Assembly: GCA_016987375.1 (NCBI GenBank)
Contig: PJRA01000403.1
Span: forward strand, 135,245-194,789
Length of the DNA stretch: 59,545 bases
Direction of reading: 5' to 3'
From: Brachionus koreanus
Lineage: Eukaryota > Rotifera > Eurotatoria > Ploima > Brachionidae
The position numbers were made by a program, and so were the translations under genes. Numbering within the stretch: the stretch's first letter is position 1; the number at the start of each line of letters is the position of its first letter. Below are positions 25,851 to 38,876 of the stretch, one piece after another. The notes under the pieces are model-generated. The model was given only the letters and a program-made list of their open reading frames with translations, was not told where the DNA came from and did no database searches.

Positions 25851-26045
25851 CAACAAAGTTACTTAAAGATTTGCTCCACACCCAGTCTGTTGTAGCTCTT
25901 ATTCTTATTACTTTTACTTTAATTATTACTTAACCAATACAATATTATTTTTGTAATCACTAAAAGCAATGTTTTTTTTTCATGCAGCTGAAAGGAAGAT
26001 CGATGCCAAACTGCTGTGGTTTAAACCCAAACTAAATTTTAAATA
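25851..26045. repeat. Dispersed repeat family B, copy 1
   Basis: It shares CAACAAAGTTACTTAAAGA, then TCCACACCCAGTCT, TGTAGCTCTTATTCTTATT and GCTGAAAGGA with 27388-27515. This copy has about 60 extra A/T-rich bases in the middle. It ends in an ATAAA-rich tail. It is probably a SINE-like or MITE-like element. Confidence 0.7.
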
Positions 26046-26335
26046 AATAAAATAATTTTCAATTTTTGGCCATTATTAGTTATTGGAGTTTTTTCTTCAG
26101 CTAACTAAAAATTATACGACTAACTGGAGCCAATATTAAACAAAGAAAATTTAAAGAATCATTAATTAAAGTTCATTATCCTATAAAAAAGGATTTTGCT
26201 ATCAAAATAGAAAGCTCATTAGCATAATCTAATTCCAAATGCGTATAAATTGAATCAATATAATATAAAATTTTTTAAATTTACTGAATTTTAATAAAAT
26301 TAATGATATCAATTTGTTAAAAAAATATTTATTTT

Positions 26336-26350
26336 ACCCTAACCCTAACT
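26336..26350. repeat. Short interstitial CCCTAA repeat
   Basis: Two units of CCCTAA with a partial third. It is too short to say more than that it matches the common animal telomere unit. Confidence 0.4.
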
Positions 26351-26358
26351 AAATCTAA

Positions 26359-26604
26359 CAACTTAATTCGAGAAGAAATGAAGAAATACAAAAGACATAC
26401 AATCTAGCTCAAAGTATCGATGAGGGTGTTCTATGCAAATCCAAAGCTCGTCCTACAATTTTTGGTATTATCAAAAACAGCAAAGATATTTCAAGTGGCA
26501 TATATTTCATACTCGACCCGGACAATTGTCTCTTCCTAGATCTGGAAAAATATAACAATGAAAAATTCGAAACAAATATAAATGAATTTGTAAGCAAGCA
26601 ATGA
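26359..26604 (+). pseudogene. Coding-like relic, family not recognised
   Basis: An 81-codon open stretch contains KSKARPTIFGIIKNSKD and DPDNCLFLDLEKYNN and ends at a TGA. It has no initiating Met and no good splice acceptor. Composition is protein-like. It may be a transposon ORF piece, since it lies among repeats. Confidence 0.3.
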
Positions 26605-27387
26605 TGGGCTAAAAGGGATCATTATCTCGAAGTCCATGTGACAAATGTCACTAAACTTTATTAAGTCAAGTCAAATTCATTAGAGATACTTGAAATAGTC
26701 GAGTCTCAAATGAACTATTCCAGTGGACTGCTAGTTTGCCAGACAACATTTTTTTTGAAACTTATAGGGACACTTCTTTTATATTTTTTACTCTAATAGC
26801 AAAAAGAGTTTTGTTACTCAAAGCCATTTAAAAAAATAAATAAACAATTTAAAAAAAAAAAACACTAAATTTTATCTAACTTTATATTAGTCGACAAACA
26901 AAAAGTTAGCTAAAATTTTAGTCGACTAAACTAAATTAGTTAAGTTAAGACCCATCACTAGCCATTATATTTCGGACAATTTTGTAAAAAAGTCAAAATC
27001 GACCATTTATTCATATTTTCATACTTGGTCTCACCAATTAGCATTAGATGTGACAAGACTCAATTCAAAAATTAAACTTAGATTATACAAATTAATTTCA
27101 AAAAATAAAAACAAGCTTCATTTTCTAATTTTTGAAAAAATTTAACAAAAATATTCTTTAGTAATTTTTTAATTAATTTTAGAATAAAAAATTTTTCGAA
27201 AATACACTGCAAAGAAAATAAATATTGAGTCCAAAAATGATATTATAAAAACATCATTATCATAACTAATTAAACTATTTATTAGTCTTAAATCTTTAAG
27301 AAATTTTCTTTTTGTCAAAAGGATGATTCATTTTTTTAGTCATTCAATGTATTTTTTGTCAGTTTAGGATAATTTATTTTCCCGTTT

Positions 27388-27515
27388 CAACAAAGTTACT
27401 TAAAGACTTGTTCCACACCCAGTCTACTGTAGCTCTTATTCTTATTCATGCGGCTGAAAGGATGATCCATTCCAAACTGGCGGGTTGTAAACCCATACTA
27501 TGTTTTGAATAAAAA
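27388..27515. repeat. Dispersed repeat family B, copy 2
   Basis: It has the same ordered blocks as 25851-26045, without the extra central bases, and ends in an ATAAAAATAAT-like tail. Similarity is high over the first 60 bases. Confidence 0.7.
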
Positions 27516-28320
27516 TAATATAAATTTTCTCGTTTCATTAAATCGTGGTCAATTTTAAACATCATTAATCGACTACTCTAATCAATAGCTCTTTAGATTT
27601 TCTTCTCTCTGACTACTTTAAATTTAATGCTTTTTATGTTTACCCTATAATATGACACCAAATGAACACCAAAAAATTACTCTCTATCTTATTTTTTTTC
27701 CAGGAAAAATGCAAGTAGCATCTTATATATCTTTTATAGCAAACTTAGCTAAACTTTGTAAACCTACTAATTCATTAACAATTGCTGGTCCACCAGCTGA
27801 CATAGAGACCATGAATATTGACTAATTAATTAATTAATTTGTCAGAAATTTTTTTCGCGATTACTTTTTATCAAATGGAATTATAAGGAACAAATTCCTA
27901 CAGATTGTTTTTCTAGCATAGTCAAAAAAATGCATTTTAGAATAAACTTTTGGAATTTTTTAAATTTATTTTAAAATTATATGTCATTTTGTCACAAGTT
28001 AAAATATATTCTTGGAAAAATCTAAATTTTAGAAAATTAAAATTGAAAAAAGCAATATTTTTTATTTAATACTCATACAAATTGATAATTGAAAATATAT
28101 TCTATTTAAATAATTTGTCATCAGTGTTGAAACTTAGATAAATTAGATGAAGAGATTAAAAAAATAGATTTACAAAATTATTAAATGGCAGAAAATAATG
28201 AATTCCGATTAAAAGAAAAATAAATGAATTTTTTTGTTGATATATTCTTTAACTTTTAATCTAAAGAGAAAACTTGAAATTAAGAGCATATTAATTTAAC
28301 ATGATTGAAAATGGTAAAAA

Positions 28321-31300
28321 TTATTTGAAATTAACTGGTAAACCGTATACAATTGGCGCTGATCCATTTAAATAGGCCATTTTACAAGCTTTCCTGGCCT
28401 TATTCAAATGAACACAAATGCTGCTTGTAAACATTGAATTTTTATTGTGTTTTTTTTCCTCATCAGTCATTTTTTCACACATCTCATCATGATCTTTAAT
28501 CCATGATTCGAGAAATTCTTCTGTTAAACGGTCTATATCACGATCAGTTACATCCCAGAGGTTTCCCACAATACATGGACAGCCGGCCAGAATATAGGCA
28601 AGAACTGTACCATAGGGTTCAAAATCACCCATGACATATTGATTACCACTCGAACAACCCATCAAAATTGAACACGCTTGGACTCTCAATTTTTGTACGT
28701 CATCTGAAGGATAATATTGACTACCAGAACCGTGGCCTGTATATCTATAAAAAGAAATGATGAAATTTTAATTTTTTTTTTTTTCAATTAACTAACATAA
28801 AAAGCTCATATTCAGTTAATGCTTTTTTAAAAATTGTTTCATTTGGTGCCACGCCAATTATGCCGTCCCATGTTTTTCTTTTTTCAAAAAAATTCTGAAA
28901 TTTCATTCTTGTATGAGTTAGATCACATCCAGGGTCAACAATATAAAACGCTTTTTCCTTGTTAAGCGATAAAGTGTTTATTTTTATGTGAGTTTGAAGG
29001 AAATGAATTGATGGCATTCTAGTTATTGGTTGAGACTTTGTTGTTGGAAAACATTCAAATGGAATTTGATGAAGATTTTTGTCAATCAATAAACAAACAT
29101 GCTTTCTTTTCGCATTTAAAATCAATGGTTTTATATTAGTAACTAAATATTGAGCATATTTTTCTAGTATATCAAAGTGTGAGTCAAATTCATAAATCAA
29201 ATAACTTATGACATTATTAATTGAAAATAGATCCAAACCAAGTAGCACTAGTTTCAACAAATTTTCTTGTCTTTTTTCGAATTTTGAATTAGGGAAAAAT
29301 TTTTTTCTAAATTCTTCAATAATTTTTTCAATATTTAAATCAATAAAAGAGCCTAAAAGCAACGTTTTGTATATTGAAAATACAACTGACTCAAATTCTT
29401 CTAAATATGAATTTAATTTTTTATTCAAAGCGCTTCTACTCGACCAAAATTTATTCCGATCTGACAGCTTCATTGAACGATCATTTTCAATCATTATTGA
29501 TTTAAATTCATCAATTAAATTTTTATCATATTTTAATTTGATTAGTATTGGATTAGTTTTTGCTTCAAATCTAATTAAATATAAATCATTTAACTCTCCG
29601 AGTACAAGCGAAATTACCACACAATTATCTGGCAAAACCTTTTGAATAAACTCATCTAAATTATTTCTCGAATTAAATGACAAATTTGAAAGCATCATAT
29701 CAATAAGCTTTGGATTTTGTGTACCTTTACGCTTGTGTTTATACTGAATTGAGCATGCCTTGTGTCTTAACGCAATCGATTGAGTTTCTAATAGATAAAA
29801 ACATTTTTCTTTCAAATCATTTTTGTGTACACTCTCAGACTTGTACAAGTGCATTAGGATTTTTCTATACAGCAGAGGCTGCGGGTACTTTCGAATATAC
29901 GAATAGGCTTGAGACAAAAATTCAGAATTTTTCTCATCTAATTCATACATAATGCACATATACTCAGCCCAGTTCCAATTTTCTCTAATGCTTCCTTTTT
30001 TTAACAAAGTTTTTACATTTTTTATGCTTTCATTAACTGATGTTTTAGTCTTAGGGCTTTGTTTTAAATAATTAAGAACTAACAGTTCCATGTCTATGAG
30101 TGTTTCTCGGATGTAGTCATTTATTTGTGAATCAGAGGCTATTACTTTGTTGATATAATTCCTTTTTGAAATTATTTCTGAAGCTTTTAATTCACAAAAT
30201 TCTTGGCCACAATTTTTTCTAATCTCATTTAACATGTTAAGCACATTATGATAGGTAAAATTGTTCAAACTCATCAAATCGCTATGCATTTCCGAATCAA
30301 GGATTTGCAAATTCTCAAATTTTTCTACTTGAATTAAATTTTCACTCAATTTAAGCCGCGATTGTGATTCATTAAAACTATTAGCTATAATATCAGCATG
30401 TATTTGTTGAAGTAAAAATCGAGCTACACGTCTCAGTGAAAAGTGAAGCTGAGTAACGTCCAGACCTTCTCGAATATAGCCAGTCGCATCTCTATAACGC
30501 CCAATGTCTATAAAATGCTTGCATAAATGATTTTGTATTTCCATACATTCACTTAAAATTCTATAGCTTTCCGCGCTACCAATATCTAAATTTATACAAT
30601 ATAGTAAATTCAATTTTCTAAAAACAATACATGATCACAAAAGACAAAATTTCAGATCCAAAAACTTGTTTTTTTTTTGGAAAAATAAACAATTTATAAA
30701 TGGTTTATTTATCCAAACTGAAAAAACTTTATACTTTATACTTTAAACTTTAGAGTTAATGAATAATTACGATTAACTTACCTGAATAATCTGAAAATAT
30801 TGCGATATTTAATCAAAATATTAGTTTTTATTACAAGATATTTTTTGCAAATTATCAATACCACAAATGTAGTTCTTAAAATAAATTGAATCCAAGGAAA
30901 CCGTTCAGATACTTGAATACTTATTCTATTCAAATTTTACAAAAAAAAGAGTCTTATTAACTTTTAACACATTATTGAATTAGGTGCTAGAATTGCTTCA
31001 GTCCATTCAAAAAAACTAAAACGTATAGCATTTTTAGAGACAAATAGTGTAAAGAATCCTTTTAATTATAGTTTCATACTTTTATTTCTCAAAAAGTGAA
31101 AAAAAAATTTAAAGTAAAAATTTTATAAAATTTTTTAAATAAATATGTTTTTAAAAAAAAAATTTATTTGGTTATTAAATTAACTATAATATTTGTTAGT
31201 TTGTTAAATAAAATATTAACCAAATATTTTAAGTGACTGTTAATTTTAATTTTAAATAATCCAAAACTAAAAATATAAATCTTTAACATTTTTATTTTTA

Positions 31301-34300
31301 TTTTCAAAAAATGAAAATGTTGTTTTTATTTTTAAACTTAATTCAGATACATATTTTCGAGTTAAGCAAATAATTTTTGACCATATCAAATTTTTATGCA
31401 TAATACTGAATTCAAATAAATTTTTTAAACGTGTTTAGAAATCATTCTTGAATCGACTTTTGAATGAATTTTTATAATTCTTATTTCACCATTTTCTTTC
31501 AGATATTTAATTAGGTATATTTTTCACTAAAAATTCATTCAAGGGCTATGTATAATTATTCAAAGGTATTGTATAAATATTTCATATATGACTTGAAAAA
31601 AATAAGTCGCCAATTCAATTAATAATATTACAACAATAATTCAATGAATAAAAATAAAATAACACAGAATTTTTTAGCTTTGATAGCTGGTAAAAGAAAA
31701 GTTTTAAACTCCCAAACTGACAGCTAGCGTGTAATTATTTTTTAATCAAAAGCTTTAAAACTCTAAAAGAACTGTGCATTGCATGGGACACTAGATAAAG
31801 ATAAATTAACGAAAGAAGACAAAAAAGAAGAAAAAGAAACAAAAATCATTCTGAGAGGCGTCTGCTTTGAAAATTAAGAACCAAAGCCTAATCAAAAGCA
31901 ACTTAGTTATCAGCACATGCAAAACCGTTCTCATTGTTTTTTTTTCTTATTCATTTAATCATTTAATTCAATAAAAAAATATATATATAGAGTAATTCAC
32001 AGACATAGTACTGTTAACAATGGTGTATGTTATCTACGGTACCATTTTTATTTATTCAATAAACTAAACTAAACTACAAATTATTAACCAAAAACTTACC
32101 AAAAAATATCGTTTCCAGATTTTTCTTTTTTTCTGAATCTGATGAAATTGATTTAGTGTTTTCATTTGTCAAATTATTGCTGATAAATCTGAAAGGTTCT
32201 ATGCTATTTACAGTATAATATTTGGCGACAGAAAAAATGCATGTATAACATTCTTCAAGAAGACTTAATGGTGTTTCGTTGTCTATCAAAGAATTAAATT
32301 CCTGGTCAAATTTTGATGCTACAAATTTTAAACTTCAAATAGCCATTTATAATTACTAAAAAAATTAAATAATTACTATTCATCATGCTCAATGTAAACT
32401 GCAAATATTTCAAATAATGTTTTATTTCAAAATAGTAGGCATTTTGTTTACCGCTCAAAATTGTCGACTTGAGAACTTTATCTTTCATTATTTTTATTGC
32501 TTCTTTAGTCTTAAATCAACATCAAGAAAAAAAATGAAAAAAAAAAACAAACAAATTTTACCTTTCCTTTTAGGATAAAAAAATGCATCACATTGAGATA
32601 ATAGCTTGTCTGAAATTCTGATTTATTTGAAAGAAATTCATTATTTTCATAGATAGAATCCAATTCCATATAGTTTACTCTAGTTGTTACTTTATTTGAA
32701 CTGTTTTTATTATTATTATTAAGATTTAATTTTTCAAGCAAAGACTCAAAATTGTCTAATTGGTTTGAATTTAAATAAGATTTCATTAAGTTTATAATTG
32801 TGTTTGAATAAATGGTATCTAAAGAAGGCTCAAGATTTTTGAAAATAATGCTTAGTTTTATTTCCAAGCAAGTAGTTCTGTTCAGCAAGAGACCCAAAAA
32901 GCCATAAAGATGTGCCAACAAATCAATCGATTCATAAAATTGTTTTTCTAAAGTTTGGTCAGCATCTACAACTTTTTCTTTTAGTTGGTCCAAAATCTCC
33001 AAGCATGCATTAAGTCCTTTAATCAAAGGTTGATCGTTTATATTGGAACTAAATTCATCTAATAGCTCCGACGAAATAAGGGTTTGAGTGCTGGGAGTCT
33101 GTAAATGCAGGTTGTCTGCATTTGTCAATATGTGTGTTGAGTCCTTAAGCTTCAGTCTGCTGCTTACTAGTTGTTTAACCGCATTCAAAGCTTCAGATCT
33201 TAATTTTCCATATTCACAAAGAGATTTGTATAAATTTAGTTGAAAAAGCAGAATTTTTGACAAAGAACACTCGCAACTTGATTTTGCTCCCTGTTTTCGT
33301 TCACCCAAAACTACAGGCGAATTGCTTTTAAACGACAATGGAGATTTGGTCGTTTTCATTCTTCTACGTTTTGGTAGTTTTCGAACATTTTTGGTATTGT
33401 TTATATCATCTAAGAGCAAAACATCATTTGTTGGACTTGACAAACGCTTTTTGGTTGACTGTGGACGGGATCCATCATTTTCTTTATTTTCTTCAATATT
33501 TTCTGAGTTATTTGTATCTTTGATAGACAAAGCGGAAAATTTAGAAATGTCACATGAATGTTCTTCTAAACAAAGCTTGGCCAAATTACAATATTCTTCA
33601 CCAGATCTTTTAAATTTTTACTTAAAAAAGAAAATAAAAACAATAAAACTTTGGTTACAATTTTAATTTTGATTTTTCTATTGAGCTGTTCCAATCAAAT
33701 TGTGCCATTTCTAAGTAAATTCTACATCGTTGAAGCATATTATCCGTTTCAATATTCTCTAATTTTTCAAGAGCATAGAAAATTTCGTCATTCATTGAAG
33801 TAGAACTGTCTACACTTCTACAAATACAGAAGTCAAAGTTTATATAAATAAATCAAATTGGTTACTTGAAGTTGTAGTAATTTCTAATCTCTTCAAATAG
33901 ATAGAGTAAAGATACGTGCGAATTGCTTGGTATCTCTAAGTAGTCAACTATTGTCTGTTTTTTTTGTGACTCGGTGTAAGCAACTTTTTTTGACTTACTT
34001 CTATCTCTTTTTATCTTGCACCAATTTATTACAATCCAATCTACTTCGTTCTCAAGTGAAAACTCTTTCGAAAAGTGATAGACTTTTTTTATTTCTTCTA
34101 GAGCTTCATCAAATTTTTCTTCCAAACGTAAACTTAGCACAAGATTTTCATTTATACTTCGAAAATTTTTCTAAAAAATTTTCAATTTAGCATTTGTAAA
34201 TGTTAATTTAACTGATGAATTTAAATCGAAATTTTAAATTTAAGTAGCACTATTTTTTAAAATATTGGTCAAGGTGTTTTAATGTTTTAAATATTATATT

Positions 34301-37300
34301 TTGGCGAATTGAAGTTTATAATCAAATTTTCATGATCATGTTAAAATTATCTAAAAAATTAGATTTTTAAAATACTAAATGCAGAGACATATTTTTATAT
34401 GTAACATAAAATTTCAAACCATAGCCAAGTATAGTGCAACATTCTGCATGCATTAAATTTTTGCAGAGATTTAAAAAAAAAAATTTAATAAATTTGGTAT
34501 TTTAAAGCCCGGGACAGTTCAGAGTGGATTATATCCCTCTAATGGCTAAGTATACAATTGGTAAATTTTACAATAATTATAAAAAGGTAAAATTGTTTTT
34601 TTTTAAATGGAAGATTTTTTACATATTTTTATATGTAACATAATATGTCAAACCATAGCCAAGTATAGTGCAACACTCTGCATGCATTAAATTTTTGCAG
34701 AGATTTGCAAATAAATAAAATTAATTTTCTCTTTTCACTTAATCTTGGCTATTCTGGAAAAAATCAAAAATTATAATGATTCTTAAGAAAGAGAAACCTA
34801 CAGATAGTTTAGATTCCTACGGCCCATTTCTCTCCTCAATTGCTTTGCCAAATGACTCGAAAAATTGTTTATCAGAAGATTCAAGATATAAGAAAATTAA
34901 AAGAATACAATCTTCATTCAATATTTCTTCGATGGATTGAAGACTTTTTAACAAACCACTCTTTTAGAGTCGGCTACAATATCGAAACTTGAACAAACAA
35001 GTTTATCAACTGTGAAGTCCTTCGAGGAAGCTTATAGAGCATTCACAGAAACTGGGGTTCAGAAAAATTACGAGAAAAGTGATGGGGATGAATATAAAGA
35101 TCAAAAACAAATTTCTAAAATCAACCTAATCAGAAAAATTAAAAGCTTTAAGTTGGGATCGTCATACAAAATTAACAGAATTCTATATATATGTCACTCA
35201 TAAGATCATTATTCGGCTATATTTTTTAATTCTTCAATCAAGTACATAAAAGATAAAATCTAAAATACAAAAAATGCAAAATCGGATCCTTAGAATCATT
35301 AAATATTTTCCATTAAAGACAAGTATCAAAACAATCCACAAAGAGCTAAGAATCGATATGATTGATGACAGAACTACCAAACATTTTTCAAACATAATAG
35401 CGCTAGAGATTCAGAACTTTCTGTTTCAAAGGTCCAATAGAAACAATCTAAAGCACAAAATCCCCTAGGATTAAGTCCTAAACGCATCAAACTGATAACA
35501 AAATTAATTTAATAGGTATTTGTTCCTACTCTAATTGTACATAATATTTTGTTTGAAATATTTTTTTTAATCAGATTGGAATCATAAGGACTGAAAAGAA
35601 GGCGATATGCCATTCAGAACTGCCCTGGAAAAACTTTACTTAAATTATATTTTAAATGAATAAATTAAAAAAATTTTATGCGATTTTAATTTGATGATAA
35701 ACTTCAATTTGTCCAAAATTTTAACTTAAATAACTAAAAACTAGTTAAAATTATTGTATCAATTTTAGAAAATCAGTTAAAATTATTGTTACAGAACTAG
35801 AAAAGACTAATTGCAATTTTATTCTTTGGAAACACAAAATTGCTACACATGTTTGTTTATTTTCTTTCTAAGAAAGTAAATTTCAGATTTCATGGATGTC
35901 ACATGAATAATTTGATAATTGTTAAACAAGAGGTCTTAAGTCTAATCAACTTTGTTTTAAAAGAATTCATTAATTTTATTTATATTTTTAATAGTTTTAG
36001 CAAGATTTAAAAAAATTAGTTATAATAAGAAAGTATAATTACTGATAAATTATTAATCTATAAATTTTAAGATTTTGTCAAAAAAAATGATTTAATTCAG
36101 CTTTTAAATCATGTCTTAAGTTAACAAATAAAAACGACAAGTCTTAAAAATCGAACATTGCGTTAGTTAAAAAGTTATCTCAAATTAAAAGAAAAAATTA
36201 TGAATTTTTATATTTCGCTTAAAATGCTGAAAGTCATTATGATATTCTAAAAAACTATGCTAAATTGTAATGTATATATATTTATACATAGCTTATTTGA
36301 TAATAATTCTAAAGTGGTAATAATTTTATATCACTAAATAAACTTTTGCCAAGAATTTTAAACGAATTTACTTAGCTTTATTTATTATTAAGAATTATTA
36401 AATCTGACGTAAGTTATTAGACTCAAAGTTGAGATGTCTGACTACAACTTGTAATTTGGGGCACTATACAACAATGAATTAATTATTAATAATTTAGAAT
36501 CAAAAAATTCATTTTTAAATATTTTAAAGACTTTTTATAATATTTGAAGAGAAAAAATGAATGCAATAAAATAACATTAACTCCTCACTTAGACGTAGAA
36601 TAATAGTAAAAAATAGGCATTTCTGATAATATCTTTTTAAATTAATTTTTTTAAATGATACCATTGGAAATTCGGTGTCAAAAAATTTATCAGAATTGAG
36701 CAAAAATTTCAAGCGATCTGTACTTATGCTTGAAGCTAGTTTCTGAAATCTAATGTATTCAGTGATTGATTTTTCCGAATAAAATTGATTAATTATTCTT
36801 ATAGTTTGATTGTCTTAATAAATAAATAAATAAATTAGTAAATCAAATTAAAAAAACTAATTAAGGTACCTAAAAGGTTGTAATGTTTGGCCAAGTCATC
36901 AACGGATATCACCTTATATTTAATCAGCCACTTGATAAACGAGTTTTGCTTAGTTATAATTAATTCACTTGATTCAATCAATGTTTTGAAATGTTCACAT
37001 TTTGACTGATTATCTTAAGAAATTTTTCATAAAAAAATAGAACTTTAAAATAAAATACCATCAATTTTTGACTACTACTCTTTGAAGTAAGTCGAAATTA
37101 GATAAAATTTTTTATTTTATTTTTTTAAATTAAATAAAATAATTATGAATTTGAAGCTATTCTTATTTCTTAGAGTAATAGGTAAAAACTTATGTGTTTA
37201 TTTTTATTTTTTCTTTATTTGAAATAAAATTTTACTTATTTTTAGTTGAAGTTCAATTAACTTGCCGACTGAGTTGAAAAATATTAAAGGCTTGTGAAAA

Positions 37301-38876
37301 AATGACTTGGACAACGAGTCCATGTCAGCTTGATTTTGATTTAAATAGATGTGCTTTGAATTTTCCGAGTAAATGAAGGCAATTTTTTGAAATGACACAA
37401 AAAGGCTTTCTTGTATATATTTGGCATGTATTCCCGGATTATTCAAGTAACTCACTATAGACGAAACAAAAAGGTCGAACACATTTCCCAAAAGCCAAAA
37501 ATTGTAGAAATTTTTGATTTCAACTGTTTTTTCAAAAATTGAGGAAAACTCTTTTCCAAGTTTTTGTTCATAATTAGAGTTTTCTTTGAGAAGTCGCGAT
37601 GACTTAGACTTTGAGAATTGAACAGAATATGCCGATATAATTGGCAGAATATTTAAAATTTCTTTGGCAAGTGTTAAATCACTTTTTGTCTCAAACGAGT
37701 CAAAACTTGACTTCAAAGTTTCATAGTATGATGTGATGGATTCTTTTTTTGTCGACAAATCATAAGAATTTATCGAAATATTAAATTGTATATAAAGCGA
37801 TAGAAAAAATTTTCTTAAAAAGAATTGTGTTTCTTGGTGATTTTTTGATATTGATATCTTATTTGAGCATTCTTTGTTTTTAATTGATTTGCCTAAGAAT
37901 TCAAAAAGATTTTCATAAAAAGCTTCGAATCTTGGCGAATGTATGAAATTGCTTTCAAATATTCTGATAGAATTGAATAGAATGTAGAAATTAGTGGTCA
38001 CTTTGACGTAAAATTTTAGGCCGTGCTTGAACAACTTAATGGCTGATTCGATATCTTTGTTTATCAGCTCTTTCTAAACATGAGAATTTGATTAAAAGAA
38101 AACTTCTTAATTTTCCAATTTATATAATTACATTTATGGCCTGGTTATAGCACAATGGTGCCAAATACTTAATGTAACGTTCTGTTTCGTTATCATATGG
38201 ATTTTCACATAAGAATGGGTAAATTTGCTGCATCTGAAGTAGAAATTCATCTGCCATGTCAAATAATTGCTTTAAATAAAATAAAAATAAAAAACTTTAA
38301 TAAATAAAACATTTTTTTTCTTCCAACTACTCTAAAATTAAACAAAATTAGTATTTACCTCATTTATCAAGCTTTTGCAATACATAATCCCATAATAAAT
38401 AATGCTGTTTTTAGGTGTTTGTTTCTGTTCATGGTTTAAACAAAAATCGAACCAAATTCTGAAAGTCTAATAGAAAATATTAAAAACCATGTTTTGTGAT
38501 TAAAATTTTAAAAACCTTGAAAGCATGTTTTACTTGGTTTCTGTTCTTTAAGCCATTTAGAATTGTCAGGGCTTTTGCGCCAACCCTAAACATCTGATCA
38601 TTTGAGTATGAACTAGAGTTGATTAGTTTCTTTATTTTAGATGTTTAGACTAAGTAATTATTTCAATTAAATTGGACAAAATACTTGTGATATAAATTCA
38701 GTTTCATTGAAACTATATGACTCAATAGATTCAAACAATTTTTTCTTATCGGATAGATCTACCCGATTCATTTTGACAGATAGGATCAGTAAAAATAATT
38801 GTATACGGTTAAAGATATTATTTTTGATGAATTCAAGTAATAATTGTTGCAATCGAGAAAAATATTTTTTTAACAT
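28321..38876 (-). CDS. ESPL1: Separase (cohesin-cleaving protease)
   Basis: Separase cleaves the kleisin subunit of cohesin at anaphase onset and is held inactive by securin. Exons supported on the minus strand: 38876-38685, 38629-38516, 38466-38359, 38269-38132, 38073-37236, 37013-36870, 36813-36662, 36622-36589, 34170-33866, 33817-33659, 33606-32562, 32509-32377, 32318-32100, 30617-28797, 28744-28321, about 1,940 residues in total. The last two carry the caspase-like domain: YTGHGSGSQYY with the catalytic His, then ACSILMGCSSG with the catalytic Cys, then CPCIVGNLWDVTDRDID. The N-terminal part is helical repeat sequence, with a Lys/Arg/Ser-rich linker (PKRRRMKTTKSP) in exon 33606-32562. Phase fails at two junctions (36589 to 34170, 32100 to 30617), so short exons are missing there. 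The start is uncertain: Met at 38876 or 38771, or an upstream exon. Confidence 0.9.
30782..30790 (-). other. Candidate separase micro-exon
   Basis: On the minus strand ATATTTTCAG is followed by ATTATTCAG and then GTAAGT, an exact acceptor-exon-donor arrangement around 9 nt. Nine nt do not repair the phase between exons ending 32100 and starting 30617. Using the weaker GTTAAT four bases further gives 13 nt and does restore the frame, reading DYSGK before KLNLLYC. Confidence 0.35.
34387..34706. repeat. 86-bp direct repeat inside a separase intron
   Basis: Copies at 34387-34472 and 34621-34706 differ at only about four positions and are separated by 148 nt. Each starts with the hairpin ACATATTTTTATATGT and ends with GCATGCATTAAATTTTTGC. 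The layout could be two ends of a small element or a local duplication. Confidence 0.9.
34790..35650 (+). pseudogene. Decayed non-LTR retrotransposon reverse transcriptase inside a separase intron
   Basis: On the plus strand the pieces follow RT order: a degraded SYGPFLSS / LLNCFAK (pattern SYRPISLLNCFAK), then RWIEDFLTNHSFRVGYN (pattern WI-DFLTNRSFRV). An internal deletion follows, then IQKMQNRILRIIKYFPLKTS and HKELRIDMIDDRT, the usual end of the thumb region. Stops and frameshifts break it. It is antisense to separase. The AT-rich tail after about 35650 may be its 3' end. Confidence 0.75.

Larger units (their letters stand above)
24112..28320. repeat. Repeat-rich intergenic region
   Basis: Between the receptor and separase I see several short repeats and a small coding-like relic, listed separately. 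A further short direct repeat, AATTAATGATATCAATTTGT, occurs at about 24738 and 26300. The segment 24770-25200 is less AT-rich than its surroundings, but I could not assign it. Confidence 0.5.

Noticed and set aside
29208..29645. 145-residue plus-strand open frame
   Set aside because: It is the antisense shadow of the long separase exon 30617-28797.
37037..37080. A 21-nt exon-like segment (SSSQKLM) between separase exons 5 and 6
   Set aside because: Its phase does not fit the donor at 37236, and skipping it joins exons 5 and 6 perfectly.
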